From: Pseudomonadota bacterium
Lineage (GTDB): Bacteria > Pseudomonadota > Gammaproteobacteria > Burkholderiales > Rhodocyclaceae
Length of the DNA: 48,332 nucleotides
Assembly (NCBI GenBank): GCA_018240785.1
Contig: JAFEFC010000047.1
Coordinates: 1 to 48,332, forward strand
Direction: 5' to 3'
How positions within the stretch are numbered: position 1 is the first letter of the stretch; every line of letters begins with the position of its first letter. The position numbers and the translations under genes are program-made. The notes under the pieces were generated by a model, which saw only the letters and a program-made list of their open reading frames with translations, made no database searches and was not told the origin of the DNA. Shown here in pieces: positions 26,309 to 34,672 of this stretch.

Positions 26309-28209
26309 ATCGTGATCTCCTCCCCTGCTTCCGCGAACTGGATGAGGCGATCGCTGACCGCGGGCGCCTGCACCGCAGCCCGGGCGCGGAACACCGGATC
26401 CTTGAAGTAGAGCGGCTGCTTGCCGTAGATCGCCGGAAACCCCGCCACATACACGACCATGTCGCCCGCCGCCTCGATGTGGCCATCGGCGCCCTTGCGC
26501 GGACCGGGCATGCGCAGGCACTCGTCCGGCGTCAGCAGCGGGCGCTGCACCTCCTGGAAGGTGCGCGACACCTGGCCGAGCATCGCCGCGGTGCGCCGCC
26601 CGCTGGTGGTGACCTGCGACTTGACCACGGTGGTCTGCCCGGTGAGCCGCGAGAGGTGCTCGGCCGTCTCGAGGCGATTGGGCGGATAGGCGTTCTGGAC
26701 ATGGCAGTTGGAGGTGATCGTCTCGTCCGGCCCGTAGCCGGTCTCCCGGCTCTTCAACTGGTTGAGGTCCTGGCAGATCAGGTAACACTTGATGCCGTAA
26801 CCCGCCACGAAGGCGAGCGCCTCCTGCAGGATCGGCAGCCGGCCGAGGGCGGCGAACTCGTCGAGCATCAGCAGCAGCCGGTGCTTGTAATGGGCCACCG
26901 GCCGGCCGTTCTCGAACGCCATCCGGTCGGCCAGGCGGCGCACCACCATGCTCACCAGGATGCGTACCAGCGGGCGCAGCCGATCCTTGTCGTTGGGTTG
27001 GGTGACGATGTAGAGCGTCACCGGATCGTCCGCGTGCATCAGATCGCGGATGCGGAACTCAGAGCGGCTGACGTTGCGCGCCACGACCGGATCGCGGTAC
27101 AGGGCGAGGTAGGACTTCGCCGTCGACAGCACCGAGCCGGCTTCCTCTTCCGGGCGATCCATCATGTCGCGTGCCGCGGAGGCGATCGCCGGGTGAGGCT
27201 GGCCGTCGAGGTGCCCGGTGGTGGCCATCTCCATCCACAGCTCGCCGACGTCGCGGTTCGGATCGGCCAGCATCGCATCGACCGCCGGCAGCGTCGCCGG
27301 GACCCCATCGGCCTTTGCCTTGTAGAGCGCGTGCAGGATGACGCCCACCAGTAGCGCGAAGGCGGTTTTCTGCCAATGCGATTCGAGCCCCTTGCCGTTC
27401 GGATCGACGATCAGCGTCACCAGATTCTGGACGTCGCCCACCGCGTCTTCGGTCTCCAGCCGGATCTCGTCGAGCGGATTCCAGCACACGCTGCCGCTGG
27501 CCGTGGCCGGCTCGAAGCGCAGCACGGTGTTGCGGGCATGCGCCTTGCGCCAGCCGGCGGTGAGTGCCCACAGCTCGCCCTTCAAATCGGTGACCACCGC
27601 GCTCGCGCCCCAGGACAGCAGCGTCGGCACCACGAGACCCACGCCCTTGCCCGAGCGGGTGGGCGCATAGGTCAGCACATGCTCGGGCCCGTCGTGCCGC
27701 AGGTAATGAAACCGGCCTCGCGCATCCTCCCAGCCCCCGACATAGACGCCCGCCGAGCGGCGAGCCACCGCTCCGGTGAGAACGTCCCCCAGGGTGCGCG
27801 GACGGGGCAGCAGACCGGCGACCTCGATGTCCTTCTTCCCGGCCCAGCGCGCCGAGCCGTGCAGGGTGGCGTTCGCCCGCGACGAGTTGGACGACACGAC
27901 TTTCGCCACCGCGACCCCGAAGAGCCCCAATGCCGACACCATCATGCCGACACTGGCCGCCTGCAGGAGCTCGTCCGGATAACGGGCCGACCAGTTCGAG
28001 GCCCACTCGAGGATCGCCCACGGCGCATAGACATGGTGCAGATGTTCGCCCAACTGCGCCGGGTAGCCGAAGCGGTGAGCGAAGAACTGCGTGGCCGACT
28101 GCAGGCCGCCCGCGAGCGACAGCGCGGCGAGCGCGGGCAACAGCCTGCCGCCAGGCGCACACCCGGCGCGCACCTGTGGACCGGCCGCGTTATTCACCTC
28201 GATCTTCAT
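26305..28209 (-). CDS. traG: Type IV coupling protein TraG (VirD4)
   Basis: 634 residues, the usual length. The protein is an inner-membrane ATPase that links the relaxosome to the secretion channel. Membrane segments lie at about 25-45 and 80-105; Walker A is APTRSGKG near 183 and Walker B is LLLMLDEFAALG near 448. The gene overlaps both traI (ATGA) and traF (ATGA). No mating-pair genes (trb) are seen, so the channel must come from elsewhere. Confidence 0.95.
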   Translation of the reverse strand: MKIEVNNAAGPQVRAGCAPGGRLLPALAALSLAGGLQSATQFFAHRFGYPAQLGEHLHHVYAPWAILEWASNWSARYPDELLQAASVGMMVSALGLFGVAVAKVVSSNSSRANATLHGSARWAGKKDIEVAGLLPRPRTLGDVLTGAVARRSAGVYVGGWEDARGRFHYLRHDGPEHVLTYAPTRSGKGVGLVVPTLLSWGASAVVTDLKGELWALTAGWRKAHARNTVLRFEPATASGSVCWNPLDEIRLETEDAVGDVQNLVTLIVDPNGKGLESHWQKTAFALLVGVILHALYKAKADGVPATLPAVDAMLADPNRDVGELWMEMATTGHLDGQPHPAIASAARDMMDRPEEEAGSVLSTAKSYLALYRDPVVARNVSRSEFRIRDLMHADDPVTLYIVTQPNDKDRLRPLVRILVSMVVRRLADRMAFENGRPVAHYKHRLLLMLDEFAALGRLPILQEALAFVAGYGIKCYLICQDLNQLKSRETGYGPDETITSNCHVQNAYPPNRLETAEHLSRLTGQTTVVKSQVTTSGRRTAAMLGQVSRTFQEVQRPLLTPDECLRMPGPRKGADGHIEAAGDMVVYVAGFPAIYGKQPLYFKDPVFRARAAVQAPAVSDRLIQFAEAGEEITI

Positions 28210-30506
28210 CGACTGTGTCCTCCCGAACGCTGGATCGTGCCGTGCCGCGTCACGCTCACCGCATCGCCCCGCGAAACGCGGGACAGGCGCCTCGCCGTGG
28301 CCGCGTCGACCGGCAGGACCAACACGACGTGCGCGCCCCCTTCCGCACCCGCCGCCGCATCGCCCGGCCTGAGGAGCGCCAGCGGCTGACCGTCGACGGT
28401 ACGCAGACCGGCAAATAAAATGACACCAGCACGTCCATCATAGAGCGCGTATTTCGGTATATCAATTCCTTTCTGTCGCTTTTCCTCGCGCTCGGCGATG
28501 TAGCGCACGGCTGCTGCGCGCTGCGCCGGCGTCATCCCGCCTGCGCGCCGTCCGCCAGCCCCGGCAGCGCCCCGTCGCAGTGGGTGATCTGGTGCGGCTC
28601 CGAGCTGCTCCAGGTGACGAGGAACATCACGCGGCAGTAACACTTCACCTCCGCGGGCGAAGCGAACCACACCGAGTTCGGACAGGTCTCGCAGACGGTG
28701 CCGGGATGCGGGCGGCGGGACGCCTCCAGCGCGGCCAGGGTGGGGCTTTCCGGCGGCACGGGGGGACGCGTCCCCAGCGGCTCTGGTGCGGTCCTGATCC
28801 GGTCGGTCACCGGATCGCTTGCCGTATCGATGAGCTCGGGCCCCAGCACCGCCAGGGCGGCCTCGATCAGCGCGTCCTCGCTCGGGGTGTTCAGTGGATT
28901 CATGAGCCGTCTCCTGGGTGAAGAGCCGTTGCCGCCGCCCTTCCAGGGCGGGGTCGGCGAAGGTGAGGGGAAACCGGGCGTCCACCGCCGCCCGGATGAC
29001 CAGCGCCTTGAATTCGGGCGTACCGCAGACGGTGATCTCGCGGCCATAGCGCGCCATCGCCAGGCCCAGCGCGACCTTGACGCCCTCGCGCGTGAGCGCG
29101 CGGGACACCTGCAGGCGGTCCCCGTCGTCCCGCACCGCCGAGGCGCCGGCGCGGAAGATGATCGTGCCCTTCTTGGTGACGGTGTCCTGCACGGGCGCCG
29201 GGCCCGGCCGCAACGGATCCACATTCGCGCCCGCTCCCGTCCCCGCGCCCGCCAGGGTGTTGCCCGTGAGCCCCTGCGCGGCCTCGCGGGCGCGCAGCGC
29301 CGCGAGCGCCGCGGCGTTGCCCTGCAGCGCTTCGTGCTTGAGCCAGTCGGCCCACGTCCGCCGCCGGAAACTGTCGTAGAGCGCGGCCCGCTCCCGGGCG
29401 TAGGCCGTGTGGATCTGCGCGAGCCGCTCGCGCAGCGCGCGGCTCGCCTGCGCATACAGCAGCCTCTTGTCGATGCCCTTGCCGTCGGCCACCCTGATCG
29501 TCGCCCGCCACAGCCGGTTCGCCCGCCAGGCGTCGTCGACGGCGCGCAGCCTGCGCCGCCGGGCGCCCGCCAGCGCCTCGCTGCGCTGCGCCGATGAGCG
29601 CTGCTGCTCGGCCTGGTAACGCGCATGCAGCGCGGTGGTATCAATGCGCAGACGGACCGGCGACTTGCGGTAGTGCCGGTCATCGCGAACGACGGCAGGG
29701 GCGGGCGGCTCGTCGGACGCCCCCTTGGCGGGCCCCTCGGCCAGCGCCCCGAACGGCCCCAGCCGCGCCTCCAGCGCAGGTTTCGAGAGTCCGCGCGCGA
29801 GCGTGCTCGCTTTCACCCGCGTGCCGTCTTGCGATTCGACGATGAGCCCGTTCCCGCGCGGGCGCAGCACGAGTCCGTTGTCCGACAGGACCTGGTGCAG
29901 TTCGGCCCAGGAACGCGCACCCAGCAGATCCTCGAGGCACACCCGCCGCACCCAGCCGACGAGCGACTCGACGCCGGCGTGGCGCTCCATGTCGGCTGCG
30001 CGCCCCTCGGCCACCGAGCGCAGCGGGACATGGTTGTCCGCCTGCAGGCCGTACTCGCGCTCGAGCGTCACACACAGATCCGCGAGCGTGCGGTACGACT
30101 GGAACGGCTCGTGCAGCGTGCGCCGTTCCGGGTGGATCTTGTTGATGGCGATGTGAAGGTGCACGTTGTCGGTGTCGTGATGTACCGCGCTCACGCGCTG
30201 GTGCCCCCCGAAACCCAGCCCGGCAGCGAGCCGCGCTTCGATCGCCTGCAGCGTCGCCGCGTCCGGTGCCTCGCCCGGCCGAAAGCTCACCAGCAGGTGA
30301 AATGTCTTGTCGCCCGCCGCGCGGGTGTTCTGCCGCTGGGTGGCCAGCACCTCGCCGAGCACCGCCGGCAGCGTCGCGGCCGCGCAGTTCGTCACGCGGA
30401 TCTCCCCGAGCCGCTCGGTCTTGTCCTGGGCGTCGGTGATGTACTCGACCAGCTCGGCGAAGTTGCTCCTGGCGAGCGTGCGCATCGGCACGTGCTTGGC
30501 GATCAC
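28206..30506 (-). CDS. traI: Relaxase TraI (MobP/IncP type)
   Basis: 766 residues, RP4 TraI-like. The relaxase nicks oriT and stays bound to the 5' end. It begins MIAKHVPMRTLARSNFAELV with nucleophile Tyr22, and the metal motif is VSAVHHDTDNVHLHIAINKI. The start is GTG at 30506 with GAAGG 7 bases upstream. The C-terminal part contains a Pro/Arg-rich stretch (about 525-655), which overlaps traH in another frame, and ends with YIAEREEKRQKGIDIPKY, typical of the RP4 TraI tail. It probably acts with TraJ, TraH and TraK at the oriT just beyond traJ. A KorB operator lies 18 bases upstream of its start. Confidence 0.94.
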   Translation of the reverse strand: MIAKHVPMRTLARSNFAELVEYITDAQDKTERLGEIRVTNCAAATLPAVLGEVLATQRQNTRAAGDKTFHLLVSFRPGEAPDAATLQAIEARLAAGLGFGGHQRVSAVHHDTDNVHLHIAINKIHPERRTLHEPFQSYRTLADLCVTLEREYGLQADNHVPLRSVAEGRAADMERHAGVESLVGWVRRVCLEDLLGARSWAELHQVLSDNGLVLRPRGNGLIVESQDGTRVKASTLARGLSKPALEARLGPFGALAEGPAKGASDEPPAPAVVRDDRHYRKSPVRLRIDTTALHARYQAEQQRSSAQRSEALAGARRRRLRAVDDAWRANRLWRATIRVADGKGIDKRLLYAQASRALRERLAQIHTAYARERAALYDSFRRRTWADWLKHEALQGNAAALAALRAREAAQGLTGNTLAGAGTGAGANVDPLRPGPAPVQDTVTKKGTIIFRAGASAVRDDGDRLQVSRALTREGVKVALGLAMARYGREITVCGTPEFKALVIRAAVDARFPLTFADPALEGRRQRLFTQETAHESTEHPERGRADRGRPGGAGARAHRYGKRSGDRPDQDRTRAAGDASPRAAGKPHPGRAGGVPPPASRHRLRDLSELGVVRFARGGEVLLPRDVPRHLEQLGAAPDHPLRRGAAGAGGRRAGGMTPAQRAAAVRYIAEREEKRQKGIDIPKYALYDGRAGVILFAGLRTVDGQPLALLRPGDAAAGAEGGAHVVLVLPVDAATARRLSRVSRGDAVSVTRHGTIQRSGGHSR
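28532..28903 (-). CDS. traH: TraH, nested in traI in another frame
   Basis: 123 residues from ATG 28903. RP4 carries traH inside the 3' part of traI in a different frame, encoding an acidic protein that stabilises the relaxosome; the arrangement here is the same. The N-terminus is acidic (MNPLNTPSEDALIEAALAVL), and the C-terminus has Cys-rich CETCPNSVWF and KCYCRVMFLVTW. Its stop TGA overlaps an ATG (28535) in the traI frame, so ribosomes leaving traH could restart and make the C-terminal 109 residues of TraI as a separate product. Confidence 0.85.
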   Translation of the reverse strand: MNPLNTPSEDALIEAALAVLGPELIDTASDPVTDRIRTAPEPLGTRPPVPPESPTLAALEASRRPHPGTVCETCPNSVWFASPAEVKCYCRVMFLVTWSSSEPHQITHCDGALPGLADGAQAG

Positions 30507-30523
30507 GGGCGCGCCTTCGTCTC

Positions 30524-30536
30524 TTTAGCCGCTAAA
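30524..30536. promoter_or_regulatory. KorB operator
   Basis: TTTAGCCGCTAAA exactly fits the IncP KorB operator (OB) consensus TTTAGCSGCTAAA. It overlaps the traJ stop codon and lies just upstream of the traI start. KorB is the ParB-like global repressor of IncP plasmids; no korB gene is in the window. Confidence 0.85.
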
Positions 30537-30971
30537 AGGCTCGCGCCCGGCCCGGGGCTGGACGACCTTCATCATCACTTCGCCCATCTGGTCCTGCGTC
30601 GCCTCGATGCGCGCGAGCACCGCGCGCAGCGTCGCCTCGCCGAACTGCGCGGTGCGCTCGTCGTTGGTGAGCCACAGCTTCAGGAGCCCCCCGAGCCGCC
30701 CCAGATCGCCATTGATCCGCGCGAGCTCGCGCACCTGCTCGTAATCGACCACCCCGCCGATGCGATAGCCCTGTCCGACCTCGCGCAGGAAACGGGCGAC
30801 GCTCATGCCCGCGCGCTGCGCCTGCGCTTCGATCAGCGCCTTCTCGCCGGGCGACACCGGCACGCGCAGGTGATGGGCGCGCCGGGCGGCACCTTGCGGG
30901 GCGGCGCCCGGCGCCGCGCTTGCCGCTTCGACCGCCGCCGGTCGGGCAGCGAGTTTCACCGTCCCATCCAT
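30525..30971 (-). CDS. traJ: Relaxosome protein TraJ (MobC-like)
   Basis: 148 residues from ATG 30971 (GAGG 7 bases upstream; a GTG at 30977 is also possible). TraJ of RP4 binds the oriT inverted repeat and recruits TraI. The protein has a ribbon-helix-helix-like centre (RVPVSPGEKALIEAQAQRAG, MSVARFLREVGQGY) and a helical C-terminus (NDERTAQFGEATLRAVLARI) of the MobC type. It is transcribed away from oriT, followed by traI. Confidence 0.88.
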   Translation of the reverse strand: MDGTVKLAARPAAVEAASAAPGAAPQGAARRAHHLRVPVSPGEKALIEAQAQRAGMSVARFLREVGQGYRIGGVVDYEQVRELARINGDLGRLGGLLKLWLTNDERTAQFGEATLRAVLARIEATQDQMGEVMMKVVQPRAGREPFSG

Positions 30972-31009
30972 CCTCACACCTCGCTGTGAATGCCGGCGGG
31001 AGCCGGCTG

Positions 31010-31130
31010 GGCCTCGCAGAGCAGGATCCCGTTGAGCGCCCCCGGCGCGAATAAGGCCAAAGCGAAGGGGGATGACCGGCTTGCCGGTTAGCCAACTTCG
31101 CCCATCCTGCCCGCCGTTCAGACCTCATGA
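31010..31130. other. IncP-type origin of transfer (oriT)
   Basis: The traJ-traK gap holds AACTTCGCCCATCCTGCCCG, which fits the RP4 nic region (ACTTCACCTATCCTG/CCCGG); the cut would be between 31109 and 31110. Just before it is an inverted repeat ACCGGC-TT-GCCGGT (31076-31089) placed as the TraJ-binding repeat, and GGATCCCGTTGAGC and GCGAATAAGG upstream also recall RP4 oriT. Divergent traJ and traK promoters are expected here; 31131-31365 shows nothing else. Confidence 0.88.
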
Positions 31131-31365
31131 CGCCAGAAGAAGAACGCATCGCGGAACCGCATTTATCCGCATTCCTGCGCTAACCTGCGACTGCATACTA
31201 GACGGATATAGCGAAATTACGCAAGCTCGTTCATAATCCCGTTGTCGTAGCGGCGGAATGCGCGGAAGTTGCGCCTTTTTGCGCTGTTATTGCAGGTCGC
31301 AGCGCACGGGAATGCGCGAGAAATGCGCGGCGATGCCGACAGGCAGCCCGGAAGGAGGGATCAGG

Positions 31366-31743
31366 ATGACGACACGCTACACCGAGGAGCTGGCCGGCTG
31401 GGTGAGCCGACGCGCCGCGCCGCGGCCGCGCCAGGACCGCAACATCGTCGCCTTCCTGGCCGTGAAGGAGGATGTCAGGGCGGCGCTCGAGGCCGGCTAT
31501 GCCATGAAAACCATCTGGGCCCACCTCACCGCCACCGGGCGCCTCGCCGGCCGCTACGAGACCTTCACCCAGCACGTGAAGCGCTATCTGCGGACGGCGC
31601 CCGCGGCCGCAGGCTCACCGTCCCCGCCGGCACCGCCGGCGTCCACCCCACCGCCCGCACCGGGCGAACCCCGCAAGACGCCCCCACCCTCGGTGGGCGG
31701 CTTCACATTCAATGCCACCCCGAAGACGGAGGACCTGTTCTGA
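31366..31743 (+). CDS. traK: oriT-binding protein TraK
   Basis: 125 residues, start ATG 31366 with AAGGAGG 7 bases upstream; the frame upstream of this is oriT-proximal non-coding DNA. RP4 TraK wraps oriT DNA beside nic. The body (about 1-80; VSRRAAPRPRQDRNIVAFLA, VRAALEAGYAMKTIWAHL) looks like a small DNA-binding HTH fold, followed by a Pro-rich linker and the conserved end FNATPKTEDLF. Its stop overlaps the traL ATG (TGATG). Confidence 0.88.
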   Translation: MTTRYTEELAGWVSRRAAPRPRQDRNIVAFLAVKEDVRAALEAGYAMKTIWAHLTATGRLAGRYETFTQHVKRYLRTAPAAAGSPSPPAPPASTPPPAPGEPRKTPPPSVGGFTFNATPKTEDLF

Positions 31744-32468
31744 TGGCAACGATCCACATGGTTCTGCAAGGCAAGGGCGGCGTCGGCAAGTCGATGATCG
31801 CGTCCGTCCTCGCCCAGTACAAGGCGAGCAAGGGACGGGCGCCGCTGTGCCTCGACACCGATCCGGTCAACGCCACGTTCGCAGGCTACGGGGCGCTCGG
31901 TGTGCAGCGCGTAAACATCCTCGAAGGCAACGAGATCAACACCCGCCACTTCGATGCGCTCATCGAGCAGATCGCCGCCGCCGAGGGCGATGTCATCATC
32001 GACAACGGCGCCAGCGCCTTCGTGCCGCTGTCGCACTACCTCATCAGCAACCAGGTGCCGGCCCTGCTGCACGACATGGGACACGCGCTCATCGTGCACA
32101 CCGTGATCACCGGCGGGCAGGCCCTGCCCGATACGGTCAGCGGCTTCGCCCAACTCGCCAGCCAGTTCCCTGCCCAGTGTCAGTTCGTCGCCTGGCTCAA
32201 CCCGTACTGGGGGCCCATCGCACACGAGGGCAAGGGCTTCGAGCAGATGAAGGCGTACCTGAGCCACAAGGCGCGGGTGTCGGCCCTCATCCAGATCCCG
32301 CCGCTCAAGGAAGAGACCTACGGCCGCGACTTCGCCCAGATGCTGCAGGCGAGGCTCACCTTCGACGAGGCACTCGCCCTGAGCACGCTGACAATCATGA
32401 CGCGCCAACGCCTCAAAATCGTGAAGACGCAACTCTTCGCCCAGCTCGACAACGCCGCGGTGCTTTGA
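31743..32468 (+). CDS. traL: TraL, ParA/MinD-like ATPase
   Basis: 241 residues, the size of RP4 TraL. It has a deviant Walker A (LQGKGGVGKSMIASVLA), DTDPVNATF and DNGAS as switch motifs, typical of MinD/ParA-type ATPases. RP4 traL is a non-essential transfer gene of unknown exact role. It overlaps both neighbours by one base (TGATG), so traK-L-M is an operon. Confidence 0.9.
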   Translation: MATIHMVLQGKGGVGKSMIASVLAQYKASKGRAPLCLDTDPVNATFAGYGALGVQRVNILEGNEINTRHFDALIEQIAAAEGDVIIDNGASAFVPLSHYLISNQVPALLHDMGHALIVHTVITGGQALPDTVSGFAQLASQFPAQCQFVAWLNPYWGPIAHEGKGFEQMKAYLSHKARVSALIQIPPLKEETYGRDFAQMLQARLTFDEALALSTLTIMTRQRLKIVKTQLFAQLDNAAVL

Positions 32469-32902
32469 TGTCCGACCAGATCGAGGCGCTGGTCAGGGAG
32501 ATCGCGGCCAAACACGGCATCGCCGTCGGCCGCGACGACCCGATCATGATCCTGCAGACGATGAACGCGCATCTGATGCGCGAGCACGCGGCCGCCCAGC
32601 AGGCAGCCCTCGATCGCTTCAGGGAAGAACTCGAGGGCATCGCCCACCGCTGGGGCGAGGACGCCCGCAGCAAAGCCGAGCGCACGCTCAACGCCGCGCT
32701 CGCGGCAAGCACGGACGCCATGAAAAGCGGCATGGAGGCGGGCGCGAAGGCCGCCGCCACCGCCGCCCGGCACGAGATCGACGCGGCGCTGGCGCAGCTT
32801 GCCGGCCCGATCCGCGAAGGCCGACGGATCGCCACCCTGAACCTGATCGCCGCCGGCATGGCCGTGTTCGCGGCCGCACTGGCGCTGCTGTCGACGCTGT
32901 GA
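32468..32902 (+). CDS. traM: Conjugal transfer protein TraM
   Basis: 144 residues, the size of RP4 TraM. A soluble, Ala-rich helical body (about 30-115, probably coiled coil) ends in a single membrane helix (LNLIAAGMAVFAAALALLST). The start ATG overlaps the traL stop. Role in RP4: transfer efficiency, not essential. Confidence 0.85.
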   Translation: MSDQIEALVREIAAKHGIAVGRDDPIMILQTMNAHLMREHAAAQQAALDRFREELEGIAHRWGEDARSKAERTLNAALAASTDAMKSGMEAGAKAAATAARHEIDAALAQLAGPIREGRRIATLNLIAAGMAVFAAALALLSTL

Positions 32903-33335
32903 AGCGGCCTACCGCAGCCGACGAAGGGTGGAGAAGGAAGAGGCGTGGAGGAGTCCGGCCGGTAGCGAAGCTGCCGGCAGGTTTCGGGGAGGCCAAGCGC
33001 AGCGCGGCGGGGTGGGCGCAGCCGACCCCAGGAGGCAAGCGCAGCGCGCAGCGAAGACGCCGGGCGCGGGCGGGCAGGGCGCGAGCCTTGCCCGAGGGCG
33101 CGCGCCGCGTGAGCGGGGCCTCGAGCGCCCGGACCACGCCCGGCGCCGCAGCGTAGTCCCCCTCCCGGCCCGCGGGCCGGCCAATCAGTTCCCGCAGCTA
33201 AACAACGACCGCGCGCTGCCCCTTGCCGCCACTGTCTGCGCCCGCAGGGGGACTCCAGACCGACACGTGCATCGCTGAACCTTTCCGGACACAGCACCCG
33301 CGCCTTTTCCGGCCCAGTTCCCGCTAGTCGAGCGC
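32903..33335. other. GC-rich non-coding gap
   Basis: About 430 bp between convergent traM and the kfrB-like gene. It is very GC-rich and purine-skewed (repeated GCGCAGCG, GGGCGCGGG) with no convincing gene in either strand. A KorB operator lies at its right end. It may hold transcription terminators of both converging genes, but no classical hairpin with T run is clear. Confidence 0.5.
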
Positions 33336-33348
33336 TTTAGCCGCTAAA
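33336..33348. promoter_or_regulatory. KorB operator
   Basis: TTTAGCCGCTAAA, identical to the site at 30524-30536, here within a 19-bp palindrome (CGCTTTAGC-C-GCTAAAGCG). It overlaps the stop codon of the kfrB-like gene. As there are two exact matches, both next to IncP-type genes, chance is unlikely. Confidence 0.85.
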
Positions 33349-33697
33349 GCGAACGGGAGCGCCCGCGGCTGAGCTGGACCGTTTCAGCGGCCAGGCTGGC
33401 CCGGCCCTGCGCGTCGTAGCTGATGCGCATCAGGCTGCCGATCTCAGGCGTCTTGTCGAAATCGGCGCGCGCATGGACGACATAGGTCTTGCCGTTCTGC
33501 TGGAACACGCCGTCCTTGTCGACGTGAACAATCATCCCGCTGCAGATCGCGGTCTTGTCGGCCGGACGGGCAAGATACAGATTGTAGATGCCAGGCTTCA
33601 GGGCACCGGCCTTGTCGACCTTCTCGTTGCGCCATTGGCCCTCCTGCTCGGTTTGAACGATTCGGGAGCCATTCATCACAAGAAGCCGCTGTTTCAT
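33344..33697 (-). CDS. KfrB-domain protein
   Basis: 117 residues. The central part (LKPGIYNLYLARPADKT, GMIVHVDKDGVFQQNGKTYV) resembles KfrB-type domains seen in IncP plasmids and related integrative elements; the tail AETVQLSRGRSRSL is basic. KfrB-type proteins are non-essential plasmid proteins whose exact role is uncertain (partition or host-range). It is monocistronic and points toward traM. A Tn3-type end lies 64 bp beyond its start, so the neighbouring genes on that side were probably lost. Confidence 0.78.
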   Translation of the reverse strand: MKQRLLVMNGSRIVQTEQEGQWRNEKVDKAGALKPGIYNLYLARPADKTAICSGMIVHVDKDGVFQQNGKTYVVHARADFDKTPEIGSLMRISYDAQGRASLAAETVQLSRGRSRSL

Positions 33698-33761
33698 TAC
33701 GTCCTCACAGTCCAGTGCGCCAAGCGCTTACGATCGGAAAGGGGCGAAGTGTGCCGCAATG

Positions 33762-33799
33762 GGGGTCGTCTCAGAAAACGGAAAATAAAGCACGCTAAG
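33762..33799. repeat. Tn3-family terminal inverted repeat
   Basis: A 38-bp Tn3-family end (GGGGTCGTCTCAGAAAACGG at its outer side, ending CACGCTAAG), outer side to the left. It is close to the ends at 7668-7705 and 37348-37385. It runs directly into a truncated istB gene, and outside it is the kfrB-like promoter. Confidence 0.9.
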
Positions 33800-34249
33800 A
33801 CGCACCTGATTGCCAGCATCGGCCACGCCCTCATCGAACGCGGCTACCGCGTGCTCTTCACCCGCACGAGCGATCTGGTGCAGCGCCTGCAGGCCGCTCG
33901 GCGCGATCTGCGCTTGCCGGCCGAGTTGGCCAAGCTCGACCGCTTCGACCTGCTGATCTGCGACGACTTCAGCTACGTTCGCCGCGATCAGGGCGAAACG
34001 TCAGTGCTCTTCGAGCTCATCGCCGAGCGCTACGAGCGCAGAAGCCTGGCCATCACTGCGAATCAGCTGTTCTCGGAGTGGGGCCACGTCTTTGCCGAAC
34101 CGGCCATGACCCTGGCCACCGTCGACCGGCTCGTGCATCACGCCACGATCTTTGAGATGAACGTGGAGAGCTTCCGCCGCCGCGTTGCTCAGAAGGGGCT
34201 CGCCCCTTCTGAGCAACGCAACCCCAACACCTCAAAGCCGAAAGGCTGA
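33800..34249 (+). pseudogene. istB (IS21-family ATPase) fragment
   Basis: The C-terminal part of IstB, starting just after the Walker A (THLIASIGHALIERG), with the AAA+ Walker B LLICDDFSYV and TANQLFSEWG. The N-terminal part and istA are missing; a Tn3-type end has cut it at 33799. Past about residue 145 the reading frame enters a foldback hairpin (34182-34219), so the C-terminus is also altered. It cannot support transposition. An IS21-type terminus with two repeats follows (34278-34315). Confidence 0.87.
34182..34219. repeat. 17-bp perfect foldback at the istB end
   Basis: GCGTTGCTCAGAAGGGG - CTCG - CCCCTTCTGAGCAACGC: a perfect 17-bp inverted repeat with a 4-base loop inside the C-terminal coding part of the istB fragment. 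It may be a foldback duplication at a break or a terminator-like hairpin. Confidence 0.8.
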
Positions 34250-34277
34250 ACCGCTCATGCCTCGCTTCCACCAGCCA

Positions 34278-34315
34278 GGATAATTGACGTCGACCGGCCA
34301 AGGTAATTGACGCCG
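34278..34315. repeat. IS21-type repeated terminus
   Basis: Two copies of the sequence GG[A]TAATTGACG[T/C]CG, at 34278-34292 and 34301-34315, follow the istB fragment. Multiple repeats of this kind are usual at ends of IS21-family elements. They mark the right end of the broken element. Confidence 0.6.
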
Positions 34316-34426
34316 GGCAGTCATTGTTGTGAAACGACGTTTGAACACCCCATGCTTCGCTACCTCGTTTTTGCCAATGTGGGTCCGGTAGCGTCTATCC
34401 ACGAGTTCCCTTCGCGGGCAGTTTCC

Positions 34427-34636
34427 CTATAGCTGTGGCCCTGCGACGACCTGTCTGACCTGACTGCGCAGGTTCAGAAATGTCCGTCTGTCGCTCGGCG
34501 AGCAGGAAACGGTCACGAAAGAGCGCCCTGACGGCGGCGTCAGACGCCCATGCTTTCTCCCACGGCGAAAGCGCCAGCCTTCGCGCAAGAGTGCTCGCAC
34601 GAGCGAATCGACTTCCTTTGAAGTGCTGTATTTCAT
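34427..34636 (-). CDS. HicA-like toxin
   Basis: 69 residues with the pattern of the HicA/YcfA double-stranded-RNA-binding-like fold: SKEVDSLVRALLREGWRF, then the basic RRGRKHGRLTPPSGRSF and VTVSCSPSDRR. HicA toxins are mRNA interferases. The usual catalytic His is the one in RKHGRL. No HicB antitoxin is next to it; instead, a 26-residue peptide gene and an XRE gene lie upstream on the same strand. The ribosome binding site is weak. Confidence 0.6.
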   Translation of the reverse strand: MKYSTSKEVDSLVRALLREGWRFRRGRKHGRLTPPSGRSFVTVSCSPSDRRTFLNLRSQVRQVVAGPQL

Positions 34637-34672
34637 CGATCGAAGGCATCCGAAAGGACCCGGTCCATGCGG

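Noticed and set aside
28698-30989. Long plus-strand frames across traI and traJ
   Set aside because: High-GC antisense shadows. The minus strand has the relaxase Tyr22 and HxH motifs.
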